A DNA stretch of 64,000 nt, taken from Mobilicoccus massiliensis (GTDB lineage: Bacteria > Actinomycetota > Actinomycetes > Actinomycetales > Dermatophilaceae). Positions 35,313 through 44,208 of the stretch are shown here, piece after piece; position 1 is the first letter of the stretch; every line of letters starts with the position of its first letter. Location of the stretch: contig NZ_LN651329.1 in assembly GCF_000826525.2 (NCBI RefSeq), forward strand, positions 278,005-342,004. Reading direction: 5' to 3'. Position numbers and translations under genes: made by a program. The notes below the pieces were generated by a model. It did not search any database, was not told the origin of the DNA, and saw nothing but the letters and a program-made list of their open reading frames with translations.

Positions 35313-37523
35313 ATGAACGCCCGGCATCGCGACGCCGCCGCTCCGAGCAGCGAACAGGGCGCCGACCGGCCACTCGACAACCGTCCCGATGGCCACGGCG
35401 CGGATCACGGTCGGCGCCACCACGACGACGCCCACGACCACGAACACCACGACGACGCAGGTCACGACCACGCGGGCCACGACCAATCGAGCCATGACCA
35501 CGGCTCGCACGTCGCGCAGTACCGGCGGCTGTTCTGGATCATGCTCGTGCTCGCGATCCCCGTCGTCGGGTTCAACGGGATGTTCGCGGAGCTCATCGGC
35601 TACGACCTGCCCGCCGCGGCGTGGGTGTCGTGGGTGTCGCCGGTGCTCGGCACGGTGATGTACGTCTGGGGCGGGCGGCCGTTCCTCGAGGGCGCGGTCT
35701 CGGAGGTCCGATCGCGCCGGCCGGGGATGATGCTCCTCATCGGTCTCGCGATCACCGTCGCGTTCGTCGCGTCGTGGGGCGCGTCGCTCGGCGTGCTCGA
35801 CCACCAGCTCGACTTCTGGTGGGAGCTCGCCCTCCTCGTCGTCATCATGCTGCTCGGCCACTGGCTGGAGATGCGCGCGCTCGCGCAGACGACCTCCGCC
35901 CTCGACTCGCTGGCGGCGCTGCTGCCCGACGAGGCCGAGAAGGTCGTCGGCGACGACACCGTCACCGTGGCCCCCTCCGAGCTCGTCGTCGGCGACGTCG
36001 TCGTCGTGCGCCCCGGCGGGTCGGTCCCGGCGGACGGGCGGGTCGTCGAGGGGTCGGCCGACGTCGACGAGTCGATGGTCACCGGCGAATCCCGGCCGGT
36101 CCGAAGGGGTGTCGGCGACCAGGTCGTCGCGGGCACCGTCGCGACGGACTCGGGCCTGCGCGTCGAGATCACCGCCATCGGCGACGACACGACCCTCGCG
36201 GGAATCCAGAAGCTCGTCTCCGACGCCCAGAGCTCGTCATCGCGGGCGCAGCGCCTCGCCGACACCGCGGCCGCCTGGCTCTTCTGGTACGCCCTCGGCG
36301 CCGCGCTCGTCACGGCCGTCGTGTGGGCCGTGCTCGGCCGTCCCGACTCCGCCGTCGTGCGCGCCATCACCGTGCTCGTCATCGCCTGCCCCCACGCCCT
36401 CGGCCTCGCGATCCCGCTCGTCGTCGCCATCGCCACCGAACGCGCCGCCCGCGCCGGGGTGCTCGTCAAGGACCGCCTCGCCCTGGAGTCGATGCGCACC
36501 GTCCAGTCGGTCCTCTTCGACAAGACCGGAACGCTGACGAAGGGCGAGCCGACCGTCACGGCGGTCGAGCCCGTCGGCGACCGCGGTGAGGACGACGTGC
36601 TCGCGCTCGCGGCCGCGGCCGAATCCGACAGCGAGCACCCCCTGGCCCGCGCGATCGTCGGCGCCGCCCGCGAGCGCGGCCTGTCCCTGCCGCGCGCGGT
36701 CGACTTCTCCTCCTCGCCGGCGGTCGGGGTGCGCGCCACGGTCGACGGTGCGACGGTCGAGGTCGGTGGTCCGTACCTGCTCCAGGAGAACGGAGCGAAG
36801 GCGATGGACGCCGCGCAGGGCTGGGACGACGAGGGGGCGATCGTTCTCCACGTTCTCGTCGACGGCAGCGTCGCCGGAGCCCTGCGCCTCGCCGACGAGG
36901 TGCGGCCGGAGTCGCGGGAGGCCGTCGCGGCGCTGCACGCCGCCGGGGTCGAGGTCGTCATGATCACCGGAGACGCCCGCGCCGTCGCCGACGCGGTCGC
37001 CGCCGAGCTCGACATCGACCGCGTCTACGCCGGAGTCCGGCCCGAGGACAAGGCCGCCAAGGTCGCCGAGCTGCAGCAGGAGGGCCGCAAGGTCGCGATG
37101 GTCGGCGACGGCGTCAATGACGCGCCCGCTCTCGCGCGGGCCGACGTCGGCATCGCCATCGGCGCCGGCACCGACGTCGCGATCGCCTCCGCGGGCGTCA
37201 TCCTCGCCGGCGACGATCCGCGTGCCGTGCTGTCGGTCATCGAGCTCTCGCACGCGACCTACCGCAAGATGCGCCAGAACCTCTGGTGGGCAGCGGGGTA
37301 CAACCTCATCGCCGTGCCGCTCGCCGCAGGCGTGCTCGCGCCGATCGGGTTCGTGCTGCCGATGAGCGTCGGCGCCGTCCTCATGTCGTTGTCGACCGTC
37401 ATCGTCGCGCTCAACGCCCAGTTGCTGCGCCGCCTCGACCTCTCGCCGGCGCACAGCGCGGAGGCGTTCCTCTCGTCGCCGCGGGAGGGCGCGACCACTG
37501 GAGCCGGCGCGCCCGTCGGGTGA
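35313..37523 (+). CDS. CopB-type copper-transporting P1B ATPase
   Basis: 736 residues. The N-terminal ~65 residues are a His/Asp-rich metal-binding tail (HDHAGHDQSSHDHGSH) instead of Cys-based CopZ domains. TGES begins at residue 257, the metal-binding membrane motif is CPH (Cys359-His361), and the phosphorylated Asp403 is in DKTGT; GVNDAP follows. CPH plus a His-rich tail marks the CopB (P1B-3) group, which exports copper. Start ATG 35313 or GTG 35310, after AGGGAGAG. The CsoR-like palindrome upstream suggests copper induction. Confidence 0.92.
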   Translation: MNARHRDAAAPSSEQGADRPLDNRPDGHGADHGRRHHDDAHDHEHHDDAGHDHAGHDQSSHDHGSHVAQYRRLFWIMLVLAIPVVGFNGMFAELIGYDLPAAAWVSWVSPVLGTVMYVWGGRPFLEGAVSEVRSRRPGMMLLIGLAITVAFVASWGASLGVLDHQLDFWWELALLVVIMLLGHWLEMRALAQTTSALDSLAALLPDEAEKVVGDDTVTVAPSELVVGDVVVVRPGGSVPADGRVVEGSADVDESMVTGESRPVRRGVGDQVVAGTVATDSGLRVEITAIGDDTTLAGIQKLVSDAQSSSSRAQRLADTAAAWLFWYALGAALVTAVVWAVLGRPDSAVVRAITVLVIACPHALGLAIPLVVAIATERAARAGVLVKDRLALESMRTVQSVLFDKTGTLTKGEPTVTAVEPVGDRGEDDVLALAAAAESDSEHPLARAIVGAARERGLSLPRAVDFSSSPAVGVRATVDGATVEVGGPYLLQENGAKAMDAAQGWDDEGAIVLHVLVDGSVAGALRLADEVRPESREAVAALHAAGVEVVMITGDARAVADAVAAELDIDRVYAGVRPEDKAAKVAELQQEGRKVAMVGDGVNDAPALARADVGIAIGAGTDVAIASAGVILAGDDPRAVLSVIELSHATYRKMRQNLWWAAGYNLIAVPLAAGVLAPIGFVLPMSVGAVLMSLSTVIVALNAQLLRRLDLSPAHSAEAFLSSPREGATTGAGAPVG

Positions 37524-37533
37524 GGATGGGGGC

Positions 37534-38688
37534 GTGCCGCACGTCGCCTTCGCCGCCCTGCCCGCCTACGGCCACGTCTTCCCGCTCGTGCCGCTCGCGC
37601 TCGCGACCCAGGCGCGTGGCGCACGGGTGACGTTCGCGACCGGGGGCGAACTGCTCGGCCGCCTGCCCGTGCCGACCGAACGAGGCACCGACGCCGCGTC
37701 GGTCGGTGATCTGGTCGGTGCGACGATGAGCCGCTTCCCGGCTGCGACGGAGGACATGGCGACCCGCTGGGTGCCCGCGTTCTTCGGCGTCGTCCACGCG
37801 GAGGCGTCGCTCGAGCCGCTGCGCCGCCTGTGGAGCCACGATCGGCCCGATCTCGTCGTCTACGAGACCACCCATTCCGCCGCCCGGGTCGTCGCCGACG
37901 ACCTCGGTATCCCGTCGGTGATGTGCGGGATCGGCCACATCTTGCCGATGATGACGAGCCTGTCGGAGGTGACGCGTCGCCACCTCGAGGACCCGAGCGT
38001 CCCGCCGTGGGCGCCCCTCGACGTCGCACCGCCGCTCGACACCTATCTCGACCCGATGCCGGCAGCGCTCCAGCAGGGCGACGACGGCAGCATTCGCACC
38101 CGCCGGCCGCTGCGGTCGGTGGCCTGGGAGGAGCCCCGGCCCGACTTCGTCGCGCCGTGGGGCGACAGCCGCCGCCCGCGCATCTACGTCACGCTCGGGA
38201 CGGTGTTCTCCGGCGGTGGGTGGGGCTCCGAGGACAACCCGATCGTCGGTCTCGTCAGGGAGGCGGCGCAGGTCGGTGACGTCCTCGTCGCCGTCGGACC
38301 CGCGGGCGACCCAGACACCGTGCACGATCCGTCGCGCGGCATCCACGCGGCGCGCATGGTCCCGCAGGCGACGGTGCTGCGGCAGGCCGATCTCGTGGTC
38401 CACCACGGCGGTTCGGGCACGACGCTGGCCGCCGCCGCGGCCGGGGTTCCGCAGATCGTCGTGCCGCAGGGGGCCGACCAGTTCCTCAACGCGGCCGCCG
38501 TCGCGTCGACCCGGATCGGTCTCGCGTTCCCCGGCGAACGACCACCCGGCGCCGTCGTCGACGCCCTCACTCGACTACGCGACGACGACACCTATCGCGC
38601 CGCCGCCCGCACGGTCGCCGCCGACATCGCCGCCATGCCCGACCCCGACGACGTCGCCGCGGAACTCGTCACGGACGCCGACCGGTAG
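37534..38688 (+). CDS. GT1-family glycosyltransferase (UGT/macrolide type)
   Basis: 384 residues with two Rossmann-like halves. N-terminal acceptor domain (AFAALPAYGHVFPLVPLALATQARG, including the His near the start used as base in GT1) and C-terminal donor site VVHHGGSGTTLAAAAAGVPQIVVPQGADQ, which matches the PSPG-like region of MGT enzymes. It would transfer a sugar from a nucleotide donor to a small lipophilic acceptor. GTG start 10 nt after the ATPase stop. No other biosynthetic genes flank it. Confidence 0.85.
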   Translation: MPHVAFAALPAYGHVFPLVPLALATQARGARVTFATGGELLGRLPVPTERGTDAASVGDLVGATMSRFPAATEDMATRWVPAFFGVVHAEASLEPLRRLWSHDRPDLVVYETTHSAARVVADDLGIPSVMCGIGHILPMMTSLSEVTRRHLEDPSVPPWAPLDVAPPLDTYLDPMPAALQQGDDGSIRTRRPLRSVAWEEPRPDFVAPWGDSRRPRIYVTLGTVFSGGGWGSEDNPIVGLVREAAQVGDVLVAVGPAGDPDTVHDPSRGIHAARMVPQATVLRQADLVVHHGGSGTTLAAAAAGVPQIVVPQGADQFLNAAAVASTRIGLAFPGERPPGAVVDALTRLRDDDTYRAAARTVAADIAAMPDPDDVAAELVTDADR

Positions 38689-38725
38689 ACGTTGTCCGCA
38701 ACTCGTCTCACGCTGGCGGGGCTTC

Positions 38726-38742
38726 TGTGTGAAAATCACACA
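38726..38742 (+). promoter_or_regulatory. Perfect operator-like palindrome at the XRE-ImmA start
   Basis: TGTGTGA (38726-38732) and TCACACA (38736-38742) around AAA form a perfect palindrome ending 1 nt before ATG 38744. There is no ribosome site, so the message is probably leaderless and the palindrome covers the -10 region (GAAAAT). A repressor bound here would block initiation; the encoded XRE domain is the obvious candidate. Confidence 0.6.
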
Positions 38743-38743
38743 C

Positions 38744-39826
38744 ATGGCCACGTTGACGGAGTGGGCGCCGCTCGGCGCGCGCGTCCAGCAGGCGCGCTTG
38801 GGCCGCTCGCTGTCACAGGAAGAGCTGGGCAAGCGGCTGGGGATCGACCGTTCTGCGGTAGTGCGCATCGAGGCGGGTAGCCGCAAAATCAGCGTCCTGG
38901 AGATGCTGGCGATCGCCGAGGCATTGGCTGTTCCGATGGCGTGGCTGGTCGAAGAGCCCACCCCGGCGGTCGCGTCGCATCGTGCCGCTCTTGATGAGAA
39001 GGCAACGGCGGCAGAGGCTCAGGCGTTCAGCGCCGAGGTCGCCCTGGACCGGGCCGCCCGAGACGCCGAACTGCTCCGCCGAGCCGGTGCACTCAGCCCC
39101 GCGCGGAACGTTCCTCCGGTCCACGTGCGCGAGGCCGTCGACGCGCAGCGCTCTGCACTCGACATCCGTGCCCACCTGGGTTTGGGCAAGCAACCGTTGC
39201 CCGGCATGTGCGATGTCGCTGCGGATCTCGGCCTGCACGTCTCCGTGACTACGGAGGAGGTCGATGGAGCCAGCCTGCGGATCGAGCCGGGGCTGGGCGT
39301 CGCGATCATCGGTGCGCATCTCGACCCCGGGCGTCGCCGAATGACGGCAGCTCATGAGATCGGCCACCACGTCATCGGAGACGAATACTCCGCCGACATC
39401 GGTGTCGCGTCGTCGCGAGACGAGCGGGAAGCGGCCATCGACGCCTTCGCCCACGAGCTGTTGATCCCCACCGCGGTCGTCGCAACTGTCACGGGTGACA
39501 CCCGCACCGTGCTCATCGAACTCGCTGCCAGGTATCGCGTCTCGTGGAGTGCAGTCGTCCGCACCGCGCAGCGTTCCGGTGTCATCGACGCCGACGAGGC
39601 GCAATCGCTGCTGGCCGACGTCCCGGTACGGGGGGAGATCGTGGCCGTCACAGGATCGATCGTGCCCGAAGACCTGACTCCCGGTTCCACGAGCAAGGCG
39701 TGGGCCAAGGCGGTCATGCAGGCGCTGCGAGACGGGGCCATCAGCAAAGATCGTGCGGTGGAGCTTCTCGGCGATCCCAGCCTGACTGTCGCCGACCTCC
39801 CCGATCCGGTGGACCACTCCTGGTGA
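38744..39826 (+). CDS. XRE repressor fused to an ImmA/IrrE metallopeptidase
   Basis: 360 residues. An XRE helix-turn-helix occupies residues ~10-66 (GRSLSQEELGKRLGIDRSAVVRIEAG). After a helical linker, the ImmA/IrrE (COG2856) zinc peptidase carries HEIGHH, with His204, Glu205 and His208 as the active-site helix, and DAFAHELLIP as the third-ligand region. Such proteins cleave or sense repressors in stress and phage-related switches and occur next to toxins. Its TGA overlaps the GTG of the PIN gene. The start is fixed by the adjacent palindrome. Likely self-regulated. Confidence 0.85.
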   Translation: MATLTEWAPLGARVQQARLGRSLSQEELGKRLGIDRSAVVRIEAGSRKISVLEMLAIAEALAVPMAWLVEEPTPAVASHRAALDEKATAAEAQAFSAEVALDRAARDAELLRRAGALSPARNVPPVHVREAVDAQRSALDIRAHLGLGKQPLPGMCDVAADLGLHVSVTTEEVDGASLRIEPGLGVAIIGAHLDPGRRRMTAAHEIGHHVIGDEYSADIGVASSRDEREAAIDAFAHELLIPTAVVATVTGDTRTVLIELAARYRVSWSAVVRTAQRSGVIDADEAQSLLADVPVRGEIVAVTGSIVPEDLTPGSTSKAWAKAVMQALRDGAISKDRAVELLGDPSLTVADLPDPVDHSW

Positions 39827-40350
39827 CGTCGACCTACTGCTGGGATGCGACGCTGCTCATCCATGCCGAACGTGCCGAGCGCCTCGATTCCCTCGGGACG
39901 TATCTGCCGGCTGTTCGCCACGTCGTCTGTGATGTCGTCGTCGCGGAACTCTGCGGGACGCCGTTGCCCGAATGGTTGGAAAAGGTGGCCATGGACGACG
40001 TGGACACACTGCGGGCATTCGTCCGGTGGCAGGGAGTCGTCGGGACCTCCGGAGGGAAGAACGCCGGTGAGGCGGCAGTCCTTGCGTGGTCGGAGATGCA
40101 CGACGCGGTCGCGATCATCGACGACCGCAGCGCACGGTTCGCGGCGCGCACACGGGGCGCTCGGGTACATGGCTCTCTCTGGGCGCTGGCCCAGGGAATC
40201 AACGCCGGCCGATCACCCGCTCACGTCACCGGGAATTTCTGCGACGCGCTCCTCGACACCGGGATCCGCTGGCCGTTCGTCCGCGGCGGATTCCCGGATT
40301 GGGCCGACGAGCAACCCGGCCTCCTCACGCCGGACGATCGCGGGTCGTGA
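39823..40350 (+). CDS. PIN-domain protein (candidate RNase toxin)
   Basis: 175 residues. Acidic residues of a PIN nuclease are in order: Asp8 (CWDATLLIH), Glu42 (VVAELCG), Glu83 (NAGEAAVLAWSE) and Asp100/Asp101 (AIIDDRSARFAARTRG). The C-terminal ARVHGSLWALAQGINAG resembles the DUF3368 (COG2405) PIN branch. GTG 39823 overlaps the TGA of the XRE-ImmA gene, so expression is coupled. It probably cleaves RNA and is held in check by its partner. A standard small antitoxin (RHH, AbrB or UPF0175) is absent. Its end is 18 nt from the opposing UvrA-like gene. Confidence 0.72.
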   Translation: MTSTYCWDATLLIHAERAERLDSLGTYLPAVRHVVCDVVVAELCGTPLPEWLEKVAMDDVDTLRAFVRWQGVVGTSGGKNAGEAAVLAWSEMHDAVAIIDDRSARFAARTRGARVHGSLWALAQGINAGRSPAHVTGNFCDALLDTGIRWPFVRGGFPDWADEQPGLLTPDDRGS

Positions 40351-40368
40351 GGCGTTGATGCTCCGGTC

Positions 40369-42894
40369 TCAGACAGGCGAGTGCGTGAGGTGCCTGGCGA
40401 GGTAGCGCCCGGTGGATCCCGCGGGTTCGGCGGCGAGGCGTTCGGGCGTGGCGGCCTGGACGATCTCGCCGCCGGAGTCGCCTCCGCCGGGACCCATGTC
40501 GATGACGTCGTCGGCGTTGGCGATGAGGTCGAGGTCGTGCTCGATGACGACGACGGTCGCGCCGTGGGCGACGAGGCGGTCGAGCACCCCGACGAGGGTG
40601 CGCACGTCGAGCGGATGCAACCCGACGCTCGGTTCGTCGAAGACGAACAGCGTGTCCTTCTGACTCCGATCCATCTGCCCGGCGAGCTTGAGCCGCTGCG
40701 CTTCCCCACCCGAGAGAGCGGGCGTGTCCTCACCGAGCGTGAGATACCCCAGGCCGAGGTCGACGAGGGTCTGCAACCGCCGGCGCACCGGCCGCAGGTC
40801 GCCGACCACGTCGACGGCCTCCGCCACCGTCATCGCCAGCACGTCGGGCAGCGACACGTCGGCCTTGTCGTTCGACGACACCGGGCGTCGGATCGCCTGC
40901 GCCTGCGGCGCGAACCGGGTCCCACCGCACGCGGGGCAGTCGATGTCGACGTCGGGCAGGAACTGGACGTCGAGCGTGACCCGCCCCGTCCCGTCGCACC
41001 GCGGGCACCGCAGAGAACCGGTGTTGTACGAGAAGTCGCCGATGCCGAGACCCAGCTCCTTCGCCCGCGGCGTCGCGGCGAACGCGCGCCGCAGGTCGTC
41101 CATCACCCCGCTGTACGTCGCGACCGTCGAGCGGATGTTGACCCCGATCGGCGCGGCGTCGATCTCGTGCACCCGGCGGAACCCCTCCGCCTCGAGCTTC
41201 GCTACGTGAGCCGGCAGCGCCTCGCCCTCGATCCGCGCCCGCAGCGCCGGCACCAGCGACTCCAGCACGAGGGTCGTCTTGCCCGACCCCGAGGCGCCCG
41301 TGACGACGGTGAGCCGCTCGCGCGGGATCTCGACGTCGAGCGCCTTCACCGTGTGGATCGGCGTCGTCCGCAGGCGAATCCGCCCGTGGTCGAACAGCTC
41401 TGACTCCTCGGCGCGCTCGCGGACGACGATCTCCTCGCTCCCGTCGAGGAAGCCTGCCAGCCTTGAGTTCGGGTCGCGTTCGACCTCCTCGACGCTGCCC
41501 TGGGCGATGATGCGCCCGCCGTCCTGGCCCGACCCGGGCCCGATCTCGATGAGGTGGTCGGCCTCGCGGAGCACCTGCACGTCGTGATCGACGACGACGA
41601 CCGAGTTGCCGTCGGCGAGCAGGTCGTCGAGCAGCCCGAGGAGTCCGTCGATGTTCGACGGGTGCATGCCGATGCTCGGCTCGTCGAGCACGTAGAGCAC
41701 ACCCGTCGTCCGATTGCGGACGGCCCGCGCGAGCTGGACCCGCTGCCGCTCCCCGGTCGAGAGCGTCGACCCTGCCCGGTCGAGCGCGAGATAGCCGAGG
41801 CCCAGGTCGACGAGTCGGGCCGCCATGCCGAGCAGCTGGTCGACCATCGACTTCGCCATCGGATGCATGTCGTCGGGCAGGTGCGCGAACACCGTCGGCG
41901 CCCACGCGACGACCTCGTCGAGGGTGAGCGCGGTGACGTCGGCGAGATTCTGCTCCCCGATGCGCGGCGTCCGCGCGCGCTCGTTCAGGCGCGTGCCGCC
42001 GCAGTCGGGGCAGACCTTCTCGACGAGGAACCGGCTCACCCGCGCGAGCCGCTTCTCGTCCTTGGCCCGCTCGAGCTCTTTGGTCACGGTGAGGCGGGCG
42101 TTGCGAAACGTGAAGTCGATCCAGTGCACGCCCTTGCTCGTCGTGATGCTGATGTGCTTCTTCTCCTCGGGGCCCGCGAGGACGATCTCGCGCTCGTCGT
42201 CGGTGAGCTCCGACCACGGCACGTCGGTGCGCACCCCGAACTCGCGGGCGATGTCGGGCTGCACCCGGAACCCGAACATCTGCCACGGCGTGACCGCGCC
42301 CTCCTCGAGGGTCTTCGACGGGTCGGGCACGAGCGTCGCGTCGTCGACCTCGCGGACGATGCCCGTGCCCTGACACGTCGGGCACGCCCCCTGGGAGTTG
42401 AACGCGAGCTCCTCCGCCTCGGGCGGGTGCACCCTGGCCCCGCACTCGGGGCAGAAGATCGGCACCTCCGCTGCGACGTCGATCGTCGGGGCGAGGCGGT
42501 GTCCGTTGGGGCAGACGTGCGAGGCGAGCCGCGAGAACATCAACCGGATGACGTTGAGCAGCTCGGTCGACGTGCCGAACGTCGAGCGCACGCCCGGCAC
42601 CCCGGGCCGCTGCCGCAGCGCGAGCGCCGACGGCACGTGGGTGACGCTGTCGACGTCGGCCCGCGGAGCCTGCGCCATCCTTCGCCGCGTGTACGTCGAG
42701 AGTGCCTCGACGTAGCGGCGCGACCCCTCCGCGTACAGCACGCCGAGCGCGAGCGACGACTTGCCCGACCCGGAGACGCCCGCGATCGCGACGAGCTTGC
42801 CGAGCGGCACGTCGACGTCGATGTCCGCCAGGTTGTGAACCCGGGCGCCACGAACCTCGATGTCGGTCGGGCCGGCCACGTTCTTCCTCGTCAT
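40369..42894 (-). CDS. Short UvrA-like ABC ATPase (UvrA2/DrrC type)
   Basis: 841 residues against about 950 for canonical UvrA. Two ABC modules are present: Walker A GVSGSGKSS at 39-47 and GASGSGKTT in the second half; signatures LSTGERQRVQLARA and LSGGEAQRLKLAGQ are both intact. Zinc-finger cysteines are visible (CPNGH, CPECG, CPTCQGTG; then CPRCDGTG and CPACGGTRF). The UvrB-binding insertion seems shortened. Class II UvrA proteins do not replace UvrA in repair but are tied to drug tolerance, as with daunorubicin DrrC. ATG 42894 has TAGCGT 6 nt upstream, which overlaps the TAG stop of the DUF4186 gene. Confidence 0.85.
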   Translation of the reverse strand: MTRKNVAGPTDIEVRGARVHNLADIDVDVPLGKLVAIAGVSGSGKSSLALGVLYAEGSRRYVEALSTYTRRRMAQAPRADVDSVTHVPSALALRQRPGVPGVRSTFGTSTELLNVIRLMFSRLASHVCPNGHRLAPTIDVAAEVPIFCPECGARVHPPEAEELAFNSQGACPTCQGTGIVREVDDATLVPDPSKTLEEGAVTPWQMFGFRVQPDIAREFGVRTDVPWSELTDDEREIVLAGPEEKKHISITTSKGVHWIDFTFRNARLTVTKELERAKDEKRLARVSRFLVEKVCPDCGGTRLNERARTPRIGEQNLADVTALTLDEVVAWAPTVFAHLPDDMHPMAKSMVDQLLGMAARLVDLGLGYLALDRAGSTLSTGERQRVQLARAVRNRTTGVLYVLDEPSIGMHPSNIDGLLGLLDDLLADGNSVVVVDHDVQVLREADHLIEIGPGSGQDGGRIIAQGSVEEVERDPNSRLAGFLDGSEEIVVRERAEESELFDHGRIRLRTTPIHTVKALDVEIPRERLTVVTGASGSGKTTLVLESLVPALRARIEGEALPAHVAKLEAEGFRRVHEIDAAPIGVNIRSTVATYSGVMDDLRRAFAATPRAKELGLGIGDFSYNTGSLRCPRCDGTGRVTLDVQFLPDVDIDCPACGGTRFAPQAQAIRRPVSSNDKADVSLPDVLAMTVAEAVDVVGDLRPVRRRLQTLVDLGLGYLTLGEDTPALSGGEAQRLKLAGQMDRSQKDTLFVFDEPSVGLHPLDVRTLVGVLDRLVAHGATVVVIEHDLDLIANADDVIDMGPGGGDSGGEIVQAATPERLAAEPAGSTGRYLARHLTHSPV

Positions 42895-42900
42895 CGCCTC

Positions 42901-42906
42901 ACGCTA
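42901..42906 (-). promoter_or_regulatory. -10 box of leaderless UvrA-like gene
   Basis: TAGCGT on the minus strand, 6 nt before ATG 42894. Its first three bases are the stop codon of the upstream gene. Confidence 0.45.
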
Positions 42907-43320
42907 GCCAGACCGCCGCGGCTGCGGCACGTCGTCGATCGGTGCGGAATCCCGCCGTTCGTACTCGAGCTCGATCCACCGGCAGATGACGTCGACGACG
43001 TACTCCCGCTCGCGCGCGCCGAGCTCGTGGCCCTTGGTGATGCCGTGATTGCGGTGCAGGCAGGTGCGGCAGCACGTGCCCGTGGCGTGCTGCGCGCGGA
43101 ACACCGGATGCCCGCCCCACGGCGTCTGCTTGCCGTCCTTCGCCGGAGAGGCGGGGGCGAGCCGGGCGTCGATGAAGCCGGTCGCGTGCTCGCGCACGGT
43201 CGGCAGCCCCTTGCGCGCCACGTACTCGAGTTCGGGCCGGCGCAGGTGGAACTTCGCGCGGAACGGTTGCCGCGTGATCACCGCCAGCCGGGCGTCGAGT
43301 CTCTCGTCCTCCATGCTCAT
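42904..43320 (-). CDS. DUF4186 protein
   Basis: 138 residues. FRAKFHLRRPELEYVARKGLPTV, then the strongly conserved DGKQTPWGGHPVFRAQHATGTCCRTCLHRNHGI and YVVDVICRWIE, match DUF4186. The His and paired Cys residues suggest a metal site. No function is known. ATG 43320 is preceded by TAGTCT and 7 nt (leaderless pattern); ATG 43314 is an alternative. It lies 9 nt upstream of the UvrA-like gene on the same strand. Confidence 0.85.
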   Translation of the reverse strand: MSMEDERLDARLAVITRQPFRAKFHLRRPELEYVARKGLPTVREHATGFIDARLAPASPAKDGKQTPWGGHPVFRAQHATGTCCRTCLHRNHGITKGHELGAREREYVVDVICRWIELEYERRDSAPIDDVPQPRRSG

Positions 43321-43327
43321 GCCCGGG

Positions 43328-43333
43328 AGACTA
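43328..43333 (-). promoter_or_regulatory. -10 box of the DUF4186 gene
   Basis: TAGTCT on the minus strand, 7 nt before ATG 43320. No ribosome site is present. Confidence 0.4.
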
Positions 43334-43458
43334 GACGCCGGGTCCGACAACCCTCGGCGTCCGCGCCCGAGGCCGGGGCGACCCGAGGGAAAGGACGCGA
43401 ACCCCCGTGATCCGCAACGGAATCCGACGCGCACGCCTGCGCGGTCGCCGCCCTCCGA

Positions 43459-44124
43459 TCACTGCCCGGCGAGCTTCTTCGCCTCGTTCTCGATGTCGGC
43501 GTCGGTTGCCGAGGGCAGGTCGATCTTGCCCTCGGCGATGACGTACGTGGCCACCACGGGGTGGTGTTCCTGGAGGTACTGGTTGAACTGCGCGGTCGCG
43601 TTCGAGCTGCCGGTGCCGTGACCGAGCAGGACGAAGCGTCGCTCGAAGTAGTCCTTCTTCAACGTCGCCGCGAGGTCGTCGAAGAAGCGCCTCAGGTCGT
43701 GCTCGTCGTCGCGGCCCGTCTTTCTTTCGACCGTGCGCAGGTGATGGCCGCGGGAATCCGGGTTCTTCTCGTGCTCGTGGGTGTCGACCTCGACGTCGTG
43801 AGCGTTCAGGTCGAAGTCGCGAAAGCGCGCGTCCTCCGTGGTCACGGTGACGACGAGCAGGTGACCCGAGCCCTCGCTCTTCGTGGGACCGGTACGCAGC
43901 AGGCGCCGGGAGAGCTCGACGTCCTCGATGTCGACGCTGCCGTCGCGCGGGCGACGGAAGACCACGCGGTGACCGTGCATCTCGACCGCGAGCCGATCAC
44001 CCGACTCGTTCTCGACCTCGTCGGCGAAGCTCTCCCACATGGTGGTGAACTCGTTCCAGTCGATGTCACGAGGAGCCGGGCTGGCGAGGATGCGTTCGCG
44101 GATCTTCTCCGGGCGGGTGGTCAT
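43459..44124 (-). CDS. Uncharacterised protein, possibly eRF1-like (baeRF/host-attachment type)
   Basis: 221 residues, no signal or membrane segment, rich in charged residues. The middle HDVEVDTHEHEKNPDSRGHH leads to DLRRFFDDLAATLKKDYFERRFVLLGHGTGSSNATAQFNQYL, which looks like the alpha/beta core of bacterial eRF1-like or host-attachment proteins; the end ATDADIENEAKKL is helical. The assignment is tentative. ATG 44124 follows GGAGGAC. It has its own unit between two oppositely spaced neighbours. Confidence 0.55.
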   Translation of the reverse strand: MTTRPEKIRERILASPAPRDIDWNEFTTMWESFADEVENESGDRLAVEMHGHRVVFRRPRDGSVDIEDVELSRRLLRTGPTKSEGSGHLLVVTVTTEDARFRDFDLNAHDVEVDTHEHEKNPDSRGHHLRTVERKTGRDDEHDLRRFFDDLAATLKKDYFERRFVLLGHGTGSSNATAQFNQYLQEHHPVVATYVIAEGKIDLPSATDADIENEAKKLAGQ

Positions 44125-44208
44125 GACGTCCTCCTTCACGGATCGGCGTTTCGGCGAGCCTAACGACGACGAACCGTTCCGGCATGGCGAGGACGGCGTG
44201 GGGCCGCG

